64,000 nt of DNA from Protea cynaroides. Lineage: Eukaryota; Streptophyta; Magnoliopsida; Proteales; Proteaceae. The stretch is taken from positions 18,833,923 to 18,897,922 of the forward strand of contig CM053268.1 of assembly GCA_028583415.1 (NCBI GenBank), written 5' to 3'. The notes below the pieces were generated by a model. The model worked only from the letters and a program-made list of their open reading frames with translations, did not search any database and was not told where the DNA came from. Positions 37,487 through 49,083 of this stretch are shown here, in pieces. A program made the position numbers and the translations under genes. Every line of letters begins with the position of its first letter. The stretch's first letter is position 1.

Positions 37487-38847
37487 GGACGTTCCTTCGT
37501 ATCTCTTACTCTTTTAGAACCCAAATTGAAACTCTAAACCTAAGAGGAAAAGAGAGAGATGAAGAGAAGGAGAAGAAGGAGATTTGGAGAAGAAGGTTAA
37601 GAGAAACGTTTTACAAGAGAAGGTTCTAGCTCCTTACAACAAGTGAGGTATGGAACTTATCTCTGTAGATGTAGATTCTATTGAATAAGGTTTCTATTGT
37701 GAATTGGGGATATCAAACCAATATGATCAATGTGATCCTTTGAGTAAATCTCAAGGATAACCATGAGGGATGCATTAGGGATAATGGTTAATGAAAAACT
37801 ATAAATAATGGCCATATGATAACCATAGGATGATCCCAAGTGATGAGCCAAGGAATCGACTCAGGAAGAATTCGAATTGAAGATGAAAAATTGACCAAAC
37901 ATATTGTGGTCGCAGCCTGTGGTTGACCAGAGGGTGACCAGAGGATCGTCCACAACTATTCGGGAAGTTCCCAGAAAAGGTGTGGTTGCATGGTGTGGTC
38001 ACACAAAATACGACCACAGGGTCTGACCACATAGTGTGTGGTCTCATATATTGCGACCACAGGTTCAACCACACATCCGACCACACGATGACAGCAAGCA
38101 TATTTTGAGACTTAACAAGGTTTTTGAGTATTGTAATTTGATAAACTTGAACCCTAACATAAATATATTAATTGTTTAGGTTCCCAATAGATTCAAAGTG
38201 ACTTCCAAAACTTGGAAGAGGAACAAAAATCAATCAAAGGTGAGGGAATAAGACCTAAACTAAGTGGATATTAACAAGCTGTTTTATTTTATTGTGTCCA
38301 ATACCATGAATGATTCTATGATTGCTTGCTTGTAATGTGCATCTCACATGTCATCCAATATTATTGTTATATTTTGCTCATGCATATTTATTTCTGTCTA
38401 TTTATAATATGATGATGATGATGTTAGGGATAGACATGTGATTGTATGTGTGTGGTTAGTGTGCTTGATGCCAGTGGAGCATTAGGAGGAGGACGTGACA
38501 TTGTGGTTCATCCTGGTCACCAGACTCTAGCTCTATCTCTACTCAAGTCTTGTATACTGACATCGTCGTATCGTTATTACTTTAGCAGAACTATTACGTC
38601 GTAGGGCATCAGGGGAGGTGGTCTCGGACCGTGTAGTTTCTGACTCTGCCGGGGGGCCTTAGCTCTATCTTTATGGATGTATTGAGGGATGCTGGGGTGA
38701 GGCCTTGGATACACTAGATGACATTTAGGATTGGTTAGTTGCGAGCCCAATTTGCAAGCCCTCACCAGCAGGGGCTTACGTGTTGGTATGGGTAGAGCAT
38801 CAGGGGAAGTGTTATGCGGTGTTTGATCCAAACACTTTAGCTCTATC

Positions 38848-41135
38848 TGTCACACCCCAATTCCACACTGTTCAGAATGGTGTGATAAACCGCTAAACAA
38901 ACAACGGCTCAACCAGGATCTCTAATAGGCTATCCCCGCGTTATCCAAACTTTACACGCATCCACAATCATAATCAGAGTAATACACAATAGCGGAAAAT
39001 TTATAAATAATATGAACTGAGTACTAGAATGATACCCATAAATAATATCAAATTATTCTGTGTTTAACTAAGACATAAATATATAAATACCAATACATGT
39101 CTTATAAATCCAGATAAAAAAACTACAAAAAATATCTAATCGAATACACACGAGTTGCACTCGCAAGAGGAGTCGTGTGTATCGTCTTCAGCTCCAACTT
39201 CCATAGCTGCTACAGTTCCATACGCTGATAGGTTCATATAATCTTCAACAGTATATCCTGCATCATCAACTAAAAATATTCGACGTCGAGGGGTGAGCAC
39301 ACAACACGGCTCAGTGAGTAGCCAAAACAATGCAACATTACATATGCATGCAAAAAGTCCATTCATATCTTTGGTCTTGGTTTATAATTTGCAATGTGCA
39401 ATAGAAAGGTTGGGTGATCAAAGGTTAACGTTTATTGATACCGCCTCTATACACAGGGTGTGGAAGCCCACCCGAAGGTTAACGTTTATCGTCGTCCCCA
39501 TCCACCCTACCATAACATTATACAACAAAGGTTAACGTTTATTGCTATATAATGCTATACCAACACGTAAGCCCCTGTTAGCGAGGGCTTGCAAACTGGG
39601 CTCGCTACTAACCAATCTTAATGCCAAACAGTGTGTCCAAGGCCTCACCCCAGCATCCCTCAGAACATCCATAGAGATAGAGCTAAGGCCCCCCGATAGA
39701 GTCAGAGACTACAAGGACCGAGACCACCTCCCCTGATACTCTACGACATAATAGTTCTGCTAAGGTAATGGCGATACGACGATGTCAATGCACAAGACTT
39801 GAGTTAGAGATAGAGCTAAAGTGCTGAGACCCGCCAAAGGTTAACGTTTATTGACGTTCTCATCACACCTCCCCTGATACTCTCTCGCATCAAGCACACC
39901 AACCACATACATACAAGCACATGCCTATTCCTATCATCATCATCATCATCATGTCATAAACAGTAAAGTAAATATGCATGAACAAGTAATAGAAATATTG
40001 GATGGCATGCTGTATGCACATTACAATCATATTCACATAGATCAAACATAACATAGGACTCAAGAAAAAAAAAACAGTTTATTATTAACCAATTTAGTTT
40101 GGGGTTAAGGTTCCTCACCTTAGCTTGCTAATAGATATTTTCCAAGCTTTCGATTCACTGTTATAACGGTACTATATTGCTAGCAAACCTAACAAAGTCG
40201 ATAGAATTTAATTAGAATTAATTCAGAATTTAAAAACCATTCTGTCAACTGAGGGTCGATGCTAGGGTCGATGGGTCTATCGACCCTCCCAGCATTCTGA
40301 ACTTCCCGAATGCTGAGGGTCGATGGTCTGAAACACCTAGGGTCGGATGGTCTATCGACCCTCGGTGCACTCTGGTCCAATTTTCACTTTTTAATCAATT
40401 CTTCGTGTTTGGGGTCCTATGGCTTGCCTCCTACATTCACCCAACATTCATTCCATGGTCTAGAACCATGTATGATTCATCTAGATAGCTTTCGTGCATC
40501 CTCCCATGGTTTCCCATGAAAACCTAACCATGGATGGATGGTTTGGGTTTCTCCGAAATCCTACACTCAACCATATCTAACCTAAGGTCTGTAGAAACTC
40601 ATGGAATTAGTATCCATACCTGGGAAGATTACTTTCCTCTGTAATTTCTTCTCCTTTTTGCCAAACCTTCTTCCTTGCCTCCTTTCTTCCTCTTTTCATT
40701 CTTTTCTCTTTCTCTCAATTCAATTAGGGTTGTGAAAGGAGTGAATGTGGCTTAGGGACGTCCTTTAAATAGACTAGGAATGTCCTATAATTATCCCATT
40801 GAGATTTGGAAAGAATCCCAACCGAAAATTAAGAAATTTCCTAATTTCAGTTTCGTCAGAAACCGAGGGTCGATGGGAGGGTCGATGATCCCGTCGACCC
40901 TAGGGTCTTAAGCTGTCCGACCCTCCCTCAAAAACTGAGTGTCGATCTTTCTGGTTTGGGAGGTCCGACCCTGCTTAGCTGGGTGTGCGTCCCTCCCCTA
41001 GAATTAAGTGTTTTTGGGTCGATTTCATACCTGGGATCTCGATCTCCTTCATGCCCTTGGTCCACTTGACTCGACCATGATGGGTAGACCTGGTTCAAGG
41101 TGGTAAGACCGGGTTAGATTGACGCGGGTCTTACA
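38848..41135 (-). mobile_element. Solo-LTR-like element B, inverted inside element A
   Basis: It starts TGTCACACCCCAATTCC and ends GCGGGTCTTACA, i.e. the reverse complement of the ends of A. A perfect 5-bp duplication CTATC flanks it (38843-38847, 41136-41140); joining the flanks restores TAGCTCTATCTTTAT, a motif found elsewhere in A. It is 2288 bp and aligns with A in inverted orientation. Its TATA box on the minus strand is at about 40763-40772. It carries four copies of AAGGTTAACGTTTAT absent from A and GGGTCGATG-type arrays where A has GTGTGGTCG arrays. There are no coding domains. Confidence 0.82.
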
Positions 41136-41776
41136 CTATCTTTATTCCATGGTGGGTGCATGTGGGACGGCAATGGTGTTTGATCCATTGAGCGGATTCA
41201 CACACTCGTGTATAGAGGTGCGGGGGCCTCCAATCATTTCTATAGCACATTGCAAACTTAAAAACCAGACCAAAGATATGAATTGAATGCATGCATATGT
41301 TTGTTGCATTGTTTTGTATTCTCACTGAGCTCAAGTTAGAGAGCTGACCCTCGTGGGCGTAATTCTTTTTAGTTTCTGATGTTGCAGGTATTACGGTTGA
41401 AGATTATATCGACACGCCAACATATGAACAGGTGACAGCTATGGATGAGCAAGCTGTGGAGGACTATTATGATTCGTTAAACGAGCGTTTCAACTATGGA
41501 TGCGCTTAGTGTTTAACTTTTGTATTTGGATATTTGTAATATGTATTAAATTATGTTTTGGTTACTTGGAGATAACTGAAATATTAATTATTTATCATGA
41601 TTAGACCTCAGTTCATTATTAATAAAACTTCCGTTATTTACTTTATTATCTCTGATTAATGTGAAATGTGTTTTGGTTTAACATGGTTGGCATAGCTTAT
41701 ACGAGATCTTGGTTGAACCGTTGGTTATTGACGGTTCATCACACCATTCTGGTTAGTCTAGAATTGGGATGTGACA

Positions 41777-43025
41777 GCTATGATGGACGAATTTAATGCA
41801 CTATTAAGAAATAACACTTGGACTTTGGTTCCCCCATCATCAAAGCATAATATTGTGGGGTCTAAGTGGGTTTTTCGCATCAAATGCAAAGCCGATGGAA
41901 GTATCGATCGATATAAGGCTAGACTGGAAGCCAAAGGGTACAACCAACAAGAAGGTATAGACTACACTGACACCTTTAGTCCGGTAGTCAAACCAACAAC
42001 CGTTTGTCCAGTCCTTGCCATTGCTACTTGTAACAATTGGGCCCTTAAACAATTGGATGTTAGCAATGCTTTTTTGAATGGTCATCTAAATGAGGATGTT
42101 TATATGTCACAACCCACTGGCTTTGTAGATGCTAACCGGCCTCACCATGTGTGCAAACTTCAAAAATCCTTATATGGCCTAAAGCAGGCGCCACGAGCAT
42201 GGTTTCATAGACTCAGTACATTCTTGATCACGTTGGGGTTTGAAGGCTCCAAAACTGACACTTCCTTATTTATTTTGAAGGATGATACTAGGTGCACCTA
42301 CATCCTAATTTATGTGGATGATATCGTGATCACTGGGTCAGATTTCAAGTTCATTAATTAAGTAATTCTTTGTTTGGGCAAGGAATTTTCCATCCGAGAT
42401 ATGGGCGATCTGCATTACTTTCTTGGACTTGTGGTAATTCCTACACCCATGGGAATTATCCTATCACAATAAAAGTATATTTTGGATCTTCTTCAAAAGA
42501 CCACCATGGATGGTGCCAAGCCAATTCACACACCAATGAATTCCATAGATCGCCTCTCGATGCCTCTGGTTTAGTTTTACCTGATGCTACACTGTACCGT
42601 AGCACCGTTGGTGCATTGCAATATGCAACACTAACACGACCCGATATCTTGTACTCCGTTAACAAGGTATGTTAGTTTTTAAAGGCACCCATAGATGAAC
42701 ACTGGCAGGCTGTCAAAAGAATACTCCGCTACCTCAAGGAGATTTATTCTCATGGCTTGCATCTCTCTTGTGGTTCATGTCACCAACTAAATGCATATAG
42801 TGACACTGAGTGGGCCGAGTGTGTTGATGACCGTCGATCTACAGGAGGACTTGCAATCTTTCTTGGGCCCAATCTAATTTCATGGTCGGCCTGTAAACAA
42901 CCAATAGTTACAAGATATCTACCCAGGCAGAATATCATGCACTGGCCAACACAACCACTGAGATACAATGGCTCACATCCTTATTACAGGAGCTCGGCAT
43001 CAAGCTTCCTAAATCACCAATACTA
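41777..43025 (+). pseudogene. copia pol, reverse transcriptase and RNase H
   Basis: The frame resumes as AMMDEFNALLRNNTWTLVPP, continues with SKWVFRIKCKADGSIDRYKA, LKQLDVSNAFLNG, SLYGLKQAPRAW and ILIYVDDIVITGS; the YVDD catalytic box is intact. A frameshift follows at about 42360, then RPDILYSVNKVC, and RNase H pieces YSDTEWAECVDDRRSTGG. The sequence ends at LPKSPIL near 43025, where the CACTA-like element begins. The product would not be functional. Confidence 0.88.
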
Positions 43026-43047
43026 TCATCGTAAAAGAAGCTTATTT

Positions 43048-43120
43048 ACCGACGGAAAAATAGTTTCCATCGTGGAAAAGACTTATATTTAGCGACGGTA
43101 AATTTTTCCGTCGCTAAAAA
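43048..43120. repeat. Left subterminal repeats of the CACTA-like element
   Basis: It contains ACCGACGGAAAAATAG, then TTTAGCGACGG (43088-43098) paired with CCGTCGCTAAA (43108-43118). Such stems bind transposase in En/Spm-type elements by family analogy. Confidence 0.65.
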
Positions 43121-43877
43121 TATCCTTTCAAAAAAACGTTTCATCACATATATAAATAGTACAAAATATAATAAATAAAACTTGATAGAAATAACATTTA
43201 AAATTTTCTAAATTTCAACTATACATTAATTACAAAATTCTAGAAGAATATATCACCAACTTTACAACCTAATTATTTCACAATTAAGTCCTTGGTGAGA
43301 AATCTTGGGTTACATAACTCGTGCTGTTTGAACAGATCAGTTGTCTCAAAACCATAGAGACTATCCATGTTACCTTTTGGGATAATTCATGGTTACGTAA
43401 GTCCTTGTTTACATCTGACCAATAGATGCATGACATCCTGTTTGCAATTTTCACATATTCAAACTCAAGAACTACAAAAAGAAACTAAAACTCAGTAACC
43501 ATACCATTCAAATCTAGTAACGTAATTAAATTAGAGGCTGCCATGAAAAATCATGAATTTGTTTTTTCAAATTATTTTGTACTACTGGGAAACAAATGCC
43601 AAAGTATATAACCATGGATTGAAGGAGACAGTAGGAGAAACATCTCACTTTAAAGAACAGATAGGGAAAAAGCCAAGAAACCAAAATAATAGTAATAAAA
43701 TCTCTACTATGACATGTCTGACTGCAGGCCCAAAAATCACTGAATTACATCCCATCTTTTATGCCTGCAATAAGAAGAAAGCAAATCAGTAGAAAGGAAC
43801 AAAACGCCCAACCTATTCAACATTCCGTTGAACTTTGAATTGCAGAATGCATAAAACTAGGTTCACATGAAGCAATT

Positions 43878-45814
43878 TCAATATAGACCAACCTTGTTAG
43901 CAATGTTGTTGGAGAGCCAGTCCAATCCTTCATACAGCCCTTCTCCATAAGAGGCACATGTGCTCTGGATGTACCTGCAAGTGAAATGAACTAAACAGAT
44001 TAAATACCTTATACTCAAGGAATAAAGCTAAATCCAGGAATTGGACATGGTATCGACCATAAATCGGATTGGTGTACGGATCCAATGGGAAGCTGACATG
44101 TGACCGACACCATATATATTATATAAAATAGAATCGGACAGGGCTCAGTCAGGTCCAAAACCGGTACTAATCGAACGATCGAGTCGATCCGATACCGATT
44201 ACTTGAACCAAGGAGGGGTTTGTGTATACCCAACAGCGAGAAAGAGAGAGAGACTAATGCTACCAGTTGGTTTTACCAGTGACGTTGGTGGAGGGAGTGA
44301 AGACCAAGCTTATCAGTAATCTCTGTGGCATTCACTGCATTAGGAAGATCTTGCTTGTTTGCAAACACAAGCAGCACTGCATCCCTCAATTCATCCTACC
44401 ACAACAAACAATCAATGACAGATGGGAATTGACATAATTATGCAGTGTAATAATTAATTGTATCACAATTGCTTATAAATGAATTAGAAGGATGGTCAGC
44501 TTGGAGTAGAAGATCCTTTTGAAGCTTTCCTTTACCTCATTCAACATCCTATGCAGTTCATCCCTAGCCTCAACAACTTGGTTGCAATCACTGCTGTCTA
44601 CCATAAAGATAAGACCTTGTGTGTTTTGGAAGTAGTGTCTCCACAACGGTCGGATCTACAATTGTGCCACACAGGAGTGAAATCAAAACAGAACAAGTGA
44701 ACACCCCACCACAGTAAAAGACCAAGCTGGCCACCAGATTTACATATAATGTTTGCCACAACATGGATTCTCTTCCCTTGCAATACAGGACAATGGACTG
44801 AAAGACAAGGGTGGCAGGGACTATATCTCTAGCTTATGTTTATGTTGAGTACAGATGGTGGACTGTGGACATCTAATCAGCACAAGACCTTCCATAAGCA
44901 AACCAATTTACAAAAGTGAATATCAAATTAATGCATAACACATACAGATTAATAGGTACTGAAACATGGACAGAAGACTAGGACATGATTACTTTCTCTT
45001 TTCTTTTCTTTTTTTGGGAAAGCCAATTGCAAGACAATACAAATAACAATGTGAAAAAAATTCTTTGTGAGGGGCACAAGTTATTAGGCAGAAATTTATA
45101 CAGCCCTAGACAGCTGATGCAACATTTAAGAATAGGAACTAGTCTTAGATTAATATGACTGTATCTTTGTGAGTCCGATATTTTAAACAATTCTAAGGAG
45201 AAAAATTAGTTTCAAATATTTATCTGCAGCAGCATTGCATAAGATAATCCTGCTTATAATTTTTATCAGAAGTACAACAATCCTGCTTTAAGAACTTTGG
45301 ACAATGTAATGACAAATTTGAAGCCATTCTATAATGGTCTTATCAAACAAACCCAGATTCTCATGAGCGTGGACCGACCAACTAACGCCGAAGTCAAAGC
45401 AATACCAACAAGTAGGCAAGCTAATCTGCTTGTAAACTGTTGAAGGAATAATTTGCACAAACCCACATGCAAGTATCTTTCTTCCTTTTACAATAACATA
45501 TATTTTTTCTTGTTTTGGGGCATATGTATATATACAATTGTGTTTCTGTGTCAAATATATCTGATCAGGGTTCTGCCTTAACCCTTTATCTTTTTCATGT
45601 AGGAGGGAGTAAGATAAATAAAAGAAAAGAAATAACAGCAATAAAAATATTTGTTTTTCAAAGGAAAAAAAAAAAAAAAGACAAACAAAAACAAAAACAA
45701 AACAAGATAACCAAGATTCTGGTATAATGATGCCACCACATACCTTGTCCTGGCCCCCTACGTCCCAAACGGTGAAGCTAATGTTCTTATATTCCACAGT
45801 TTCAACATTAAATC
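43878..45814 (-). pseudogene. ADP-ribosylation factor (ARF1-type) exons 2-5, first exon missing
   Basis: Exons are 45744-45814, 44536-44655, 44277-44395 and 43878-43974, all with GT..AG borders and compatible phases. They encode FNVETVEYKNISFTVWDVGG QDK, IRPLWRHYFQNTQGLIFMVD, a segment with VFANKQDLPNAVNATEITDK, and YIQSTCASYGEGLYEGLDWL ending NNIANKVGLY. The G3 (WDVGGQ), G4 (NKQD) and G5 (CA) boxes of this vesicle-traffic GTPase are present. The first exon, with the myristoylated N-terminus, P-loop and switch I, is absent between 45815 and 46385. The C-terminus has four extra residues. The exons are clean, implying recent capture, but the piece cannot make a GTPase alone. Confidence 0.88.
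44035..44215 (-). repeat. GATC/ATCGGAT-rich MITE in an ARF intron
   Basis: It aligns in reverse with 7255-7480 (AATCGGATTGGTGTACGGAT, CCGATACCGATTACTTGAAC). It lies in the intron between the last two ARF exons. Confidence 0.55.
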
Positions 45815-46384
45815 CTGAAACAATAACAGTTCAACAAGTTAAATGAAGAAAAGGGCCATGGATGTCATACAACAAAGTCACAAAGTGATTATTGTTACAT
45901 GGAGAGTCTATAGGTGCAACAAAGCATCTCTGCACGGCAAATGTGTAGTAAATAAGATGTGATTAATTATCTCTTTGTTGTCTTTATTTTCTGGTTAACT
46001 TTACTTAGAGCAGAAAAGAAAGCTATATACAGTCAAGCCAACAAGCATGGAACCAAAACTGAAACCGTAAATTAACACTACAGCCCATGTACATGAACTC
46101 CAAACTTTCTCCTTTTCCACGATCATCTTCTAATGAAATGCCAACACTACCTGAATTTAGAAGAAGAAAAAAACCCTTTGGAAGAACGAAATAGACTCGG
46201 GCATACCAGCAAAATTTTTGCCTTAATTTATTCCTGATAATCCTAAAGTATAGAAGAGTGAAAATCCCTCAACACTGTCTTCCTGCCCTAACAGAGTCCC
46301 TAACCACCCGCAGGTTAAAAGTATAGGAAAAAATCAAAGTATACGTATACTCAGGTGCTTGAGCCGAATGGCATTTTATCAACA

Positions 46385-48282
46385 ATTGGCAGCTTGAGCT
46401 TTTCCATTCTCAACCTGCACAAGAAAAAACATTAACCTTCTCTACTAGATGTACTTGTACCTGGAAGACAAGTTATCCATTGAAAAGTCAACTGTAGAAT
46501 ATATTTACAAAGTCTATCAAATAAAAATAAGAAATATAAAAACTACAGTAAATGGCCACCAATTCTCATGTAGCTATTTCAGAGTTGACATTCTTTACCA
46601 TATTCGCCCCCCTCTCTTTCATTTAGGGTTGCAGTGGTCTCTCCTCCTAGCGTAATACCCCCCCTAATCTGTCCTATCTTGTTTACCTTCTAAAGTTTCA
46701 TAAGTAGAGAGAGATTCACAAACAAAGAGTGACTGAGAGAAGAAATAGAGACTGCGATGTGCTTAACCCTTCTCATAAATTTCATGATTACACAAGAACA
46801 AACATAGAGATTTCACCTACTTTGATTTCGAATCCTCTAGAAATGTAAATATTCGACTGATTTCAACGGAAACAAAAATATTTCGCAATTTTGATAGACT
46901 TCCCTTAAAATCTCAAAAATTGGTGTTTAACCACAACTCCATCCACAAAATATTTGCAACTGCTTTATATCTTTATGTCTTCTAAACTACCAGTAAATGA
47001 TTAAACTCGGAGAAATGAAAACATGAAAGAATAATCTATTGGTCAGACCCATGGAGTGGTGGATTCAAACCCCTGAAGTGTGACATCTTTACTGGTGGAG
47101 AAGGTTGATTTTCTGTCAAGTAGGTCAAATAAATAAAATGAAGTTGTAATGTATGAAGGGGCTCTTAGTTTATTGAATATCTGGAATGGTCAATGTTGGA
47201 GATGGTATAATTAGAGAAACAGAGATAGCTATACTGGATATCAAACCTGGGATCCAGAAGGGATACAAATTTTGACACAAGTTCTGGCCAGCAGTAACAG
47301 GATGGGTTAGATACGGATCCGATAGGGGCATGAAAAAAAATGGCGGGAAAAACACGAAAGGAATATGTGCAAAAAAGAAGGGGAAAAAAAGGAATAGGTG
47401 CAAAAATAAGGAATAGAGATATAAACAATAAATTACCAAAACCTTAATAAAAAACATGCTTTAGTTGGGATTGACAAGAGATATGGCTCTAAGACAAGAA
47501 CATGCAGAGCTGCAGAATATCTCTTCCTAGGCTTCAATTGGGATGTTATAATAGGTCCAAGTACTGTGGAACAACTTGGTTAATGAAACTTTTCTTTCAT
47601 TTATACAAGTCTAGTGACTCTAGTCAAATGAGAGTATTGCGTCCGTAATTATGGCTTTAACTGTTTAGCATTTTTTTCGTTAGAGATTACTGGTCATCCT
47701 ACAATCTATTTACACAATTTCCATTTATTTTCCACTATTAGATTATAATCTATTTACTGGTCAAACCTAGGATCAATCCTGACGTAGTCAAGCACAAACC
47801 CAGAACCAGAATTCGCCAACCCCTACCAAAGTACAGGGTCTTTGAATCACAAGACACTCCGATTTCACGAGATTTCCTTTTTCTTCCAGTTTATAGAATT
47901 TAGTTTGAAGGATATTTGACACTTCAACTAAAAACTCACAGTCCAGCTCGAATAGGAGTCCAAATTAGCAAGCTCCATTAATACAAACAAGTAAAATCAC
48001 TTGAACAGTTCTCAAATAACATACACTCTTCACTAAACTATTCATATAATAAACACAATAAGAAGTCCTCTTCAAAGTGAGAGCTCAAAAGACAAAATCC
48101 TTGTAAATTTGAGCATACACGCGAAGCAAAGAATCAAGACTTAATGAAGAACTCACCACAGCATTAAAAAGAGTAGATTTTCCGACATTAGGGAGTCCAA
48201 CGATGCCGGCTTTCAAGCTCATGCTAATCTTTGATGAAGAATAGAATCGCCTCCAATAGCCGGCGAGATGAATGTTTCCCAT
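46385..48282 (-). pseudogene. Organellar YchF/OLA1-type GTPase, exon 1 and start of exon 2
   Basis: Exon 1 (48157-48282 from the likely ATG) encodes an organelle-targeting-like RRFYSSSKIS then MSLKAGIVGLPNVGKSTLFN and AV, the start and P-loop (G1) of the plant organellar YchF protein. The frame is open upstream to an ATG at 48501. It ends at a GTGAGT donor. Exon 2 starts after a GTGCAG acceptor at 46414 with VENGKAQAAN, as in the family, then breaks off at about 46385 into TGT TGA. The rest of the gene is missing and ARF DNA follows on the same strand. The gene's promoter and 5' region may be included. Confidence 0.85.
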
Positions 48283-48519
48283 TAGGCTTCTCCATTGAAA
48301 AGATTGGTTTCTGCAGATAGAGGAACTAAGTGGGTAAGCCAGAACGGGAATAAGATGGTGGCAGACAAGTAAGTTTCGCCATTGTTGCACAGAGAGAGGA
48401 AGAGTATTGGCCGGGGAGGCAGAGGGATCGGAGAGAGGGCTAGGTGAAAAGTATAAAGTGAGAGATTGAGGAAGAGATGTGACAAAAGTAAAGTACAGCA
48501 TGCTGTAATTTTGTTCAAA

Positions 48520-48710
48520 TTACCGTCGGCTAAAATGGATTTTTGGCGACGGAATTCGGCAAGGGGAAATTAAATCCTGTTGGCTTAAATAAGTTTTTGC
48601 GACGGTAATTTAGTTTCCGTCGGATAATTGGCGAGATAAAATGATTTTCGGCGACGTAATTTTAGATACGTTGCCAATTTCCGTCCCCAAAAATGCATAT
48701 TGTTGTTGTG
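48520..48710. repeat. Right subterminal repeats of the CACTA-like element
   Basis: It contains TACCGTCGGCTAAAATGG, GGCGACGGAATTCGG, TTGCGACGGTAATTTAG, TTTCCGTCGGATAA and CGGCGACGTAATTTTAG, ending in TATTGTTGTTGTG. These are inverted relative to the left-end words. Confidence 0.65.
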
Positions 48711-48787
48711 CGCTGGTGGTTATTCCTCAGGGTACCAGAGAACACATTATCAAGATGCGTATGGAGGGGTTGGGAGGTCTCCTTACC

Positions 48788-49030
48788 GGATCCGCATCGT
48801 CTCCTCCCAGTGGTTTGGGAGGATAGTGGCAACCTATCTCGGATGGTTGTCACGTGGCTCTCGGTGAATCCGAGACCCACATCCGAGCTGACACCCAGCA
48901 GACAAGCCAAGCCGACAGAGGGTGTCGGCTCGGACGTGGGTCTCGGATTCACCGAGAGCCACGTGGCAACCATCCAAGATAGGTTGCCACTGTCCTCCCA
49001 GAGGTTCTGGGAGGAGACGATGTAAATCCG
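48788..49030. repeat. Foldback MITE F4
   Basis: A 240-bp near-perfect palindrome. The arm GATAGTGGCAACCTATCTCG pairs with its complement near 48975-49000; inner arms include CTCGGTGAATCCGAGACCC and its complement. It has the same layout as F3. No target duplication is clear. It abuts the CACTA-like right end. ORFs here are palindrome artefacts. Confidence 0.82.
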
Positions 49031-49083
49031 ACCAGATAGATTTTGCAATACGAGGAACACAGATGGACAATTCTGCATGCATG

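Larger units (their letters stand above)
37066..41776 (+). mobile_element. Solo-LTR-like element A (nested in copia pol)
   Basis: It starts TGTAAGACCCGC and ends GGGATGTGACA. The copia frame around it is ACTAT (37061-37065) and GCTAT (41777-41781), a 5-bp duplication with one mismatch; the right copy preserves the pol codons. Without the inner element B it is about 2.4 kb. TG..CA ends, 5-bp duplication, a single TATA box (37479-37486) and no coding domains or internal direct repeats point to a solo LTR, probably Ty3/gypsy type (inference). Arrays of GTGTGGTCG words lie at 37205-37385 and 37895-38095. Confidence 0.75.
32280..43025 (+). mobile_element. Degenerate Ty1/copia retrotransposon, 3' end missing
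   Basis: The domain order gag, zinc knuckle, protease, pre-integrase, integrase, reverse transcriptase, RNase H is that of Ty1/copia. The 5' LTR holds a TATA box and ends in CA at 34250, directly before a PBS. Pol is split by a nested LTR-type insertion (37066-41776) and the LTR by a Pack-MULE. RNase H stops at about 43025, where a CACTA-like element begins. No 3' LTR is found. Multiple stops and frameshifts make the element non-autonomous and old. The left LTR boundary is uncertain. Confidence 0.85.
43026..48710. mobile_element. CACTA-like transposon carrying YchF and ARF gene pieces
   Basis: Both ends hold clusters of GACGG/CCGTC words as in plant CACTA elements. On the left (43048-43120) is a perfect stem TTTAGCGACGG/CCGTCGCTAAA; on the right (48520-48710) are five or more such words. 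The right terminus reads (complement) CACAACAACAATATGC, close to CACTACAACAA. The left terminus is degenerate, no 3-bp duplication is clear, and no transposase is present. The whole interior is host gene DNA on the minus strand, introns included. Confidence 0.65.

Noticed and set aside
37799..38101. A 100-codon minus ORF
   Set aside because: It lies in the GTGTGGTCG array of solo-LTR-like element A; its composition reflects the repeat, not a protein.
43878..48282. A working YchF-ARF hybrid GTPase
   Set aside because: YchF exon 1 ends in phase 0 while ARF exon 2 starts in phase 1; the joined frame meets a stop, and YchF exon 2 is truncated by TGA.
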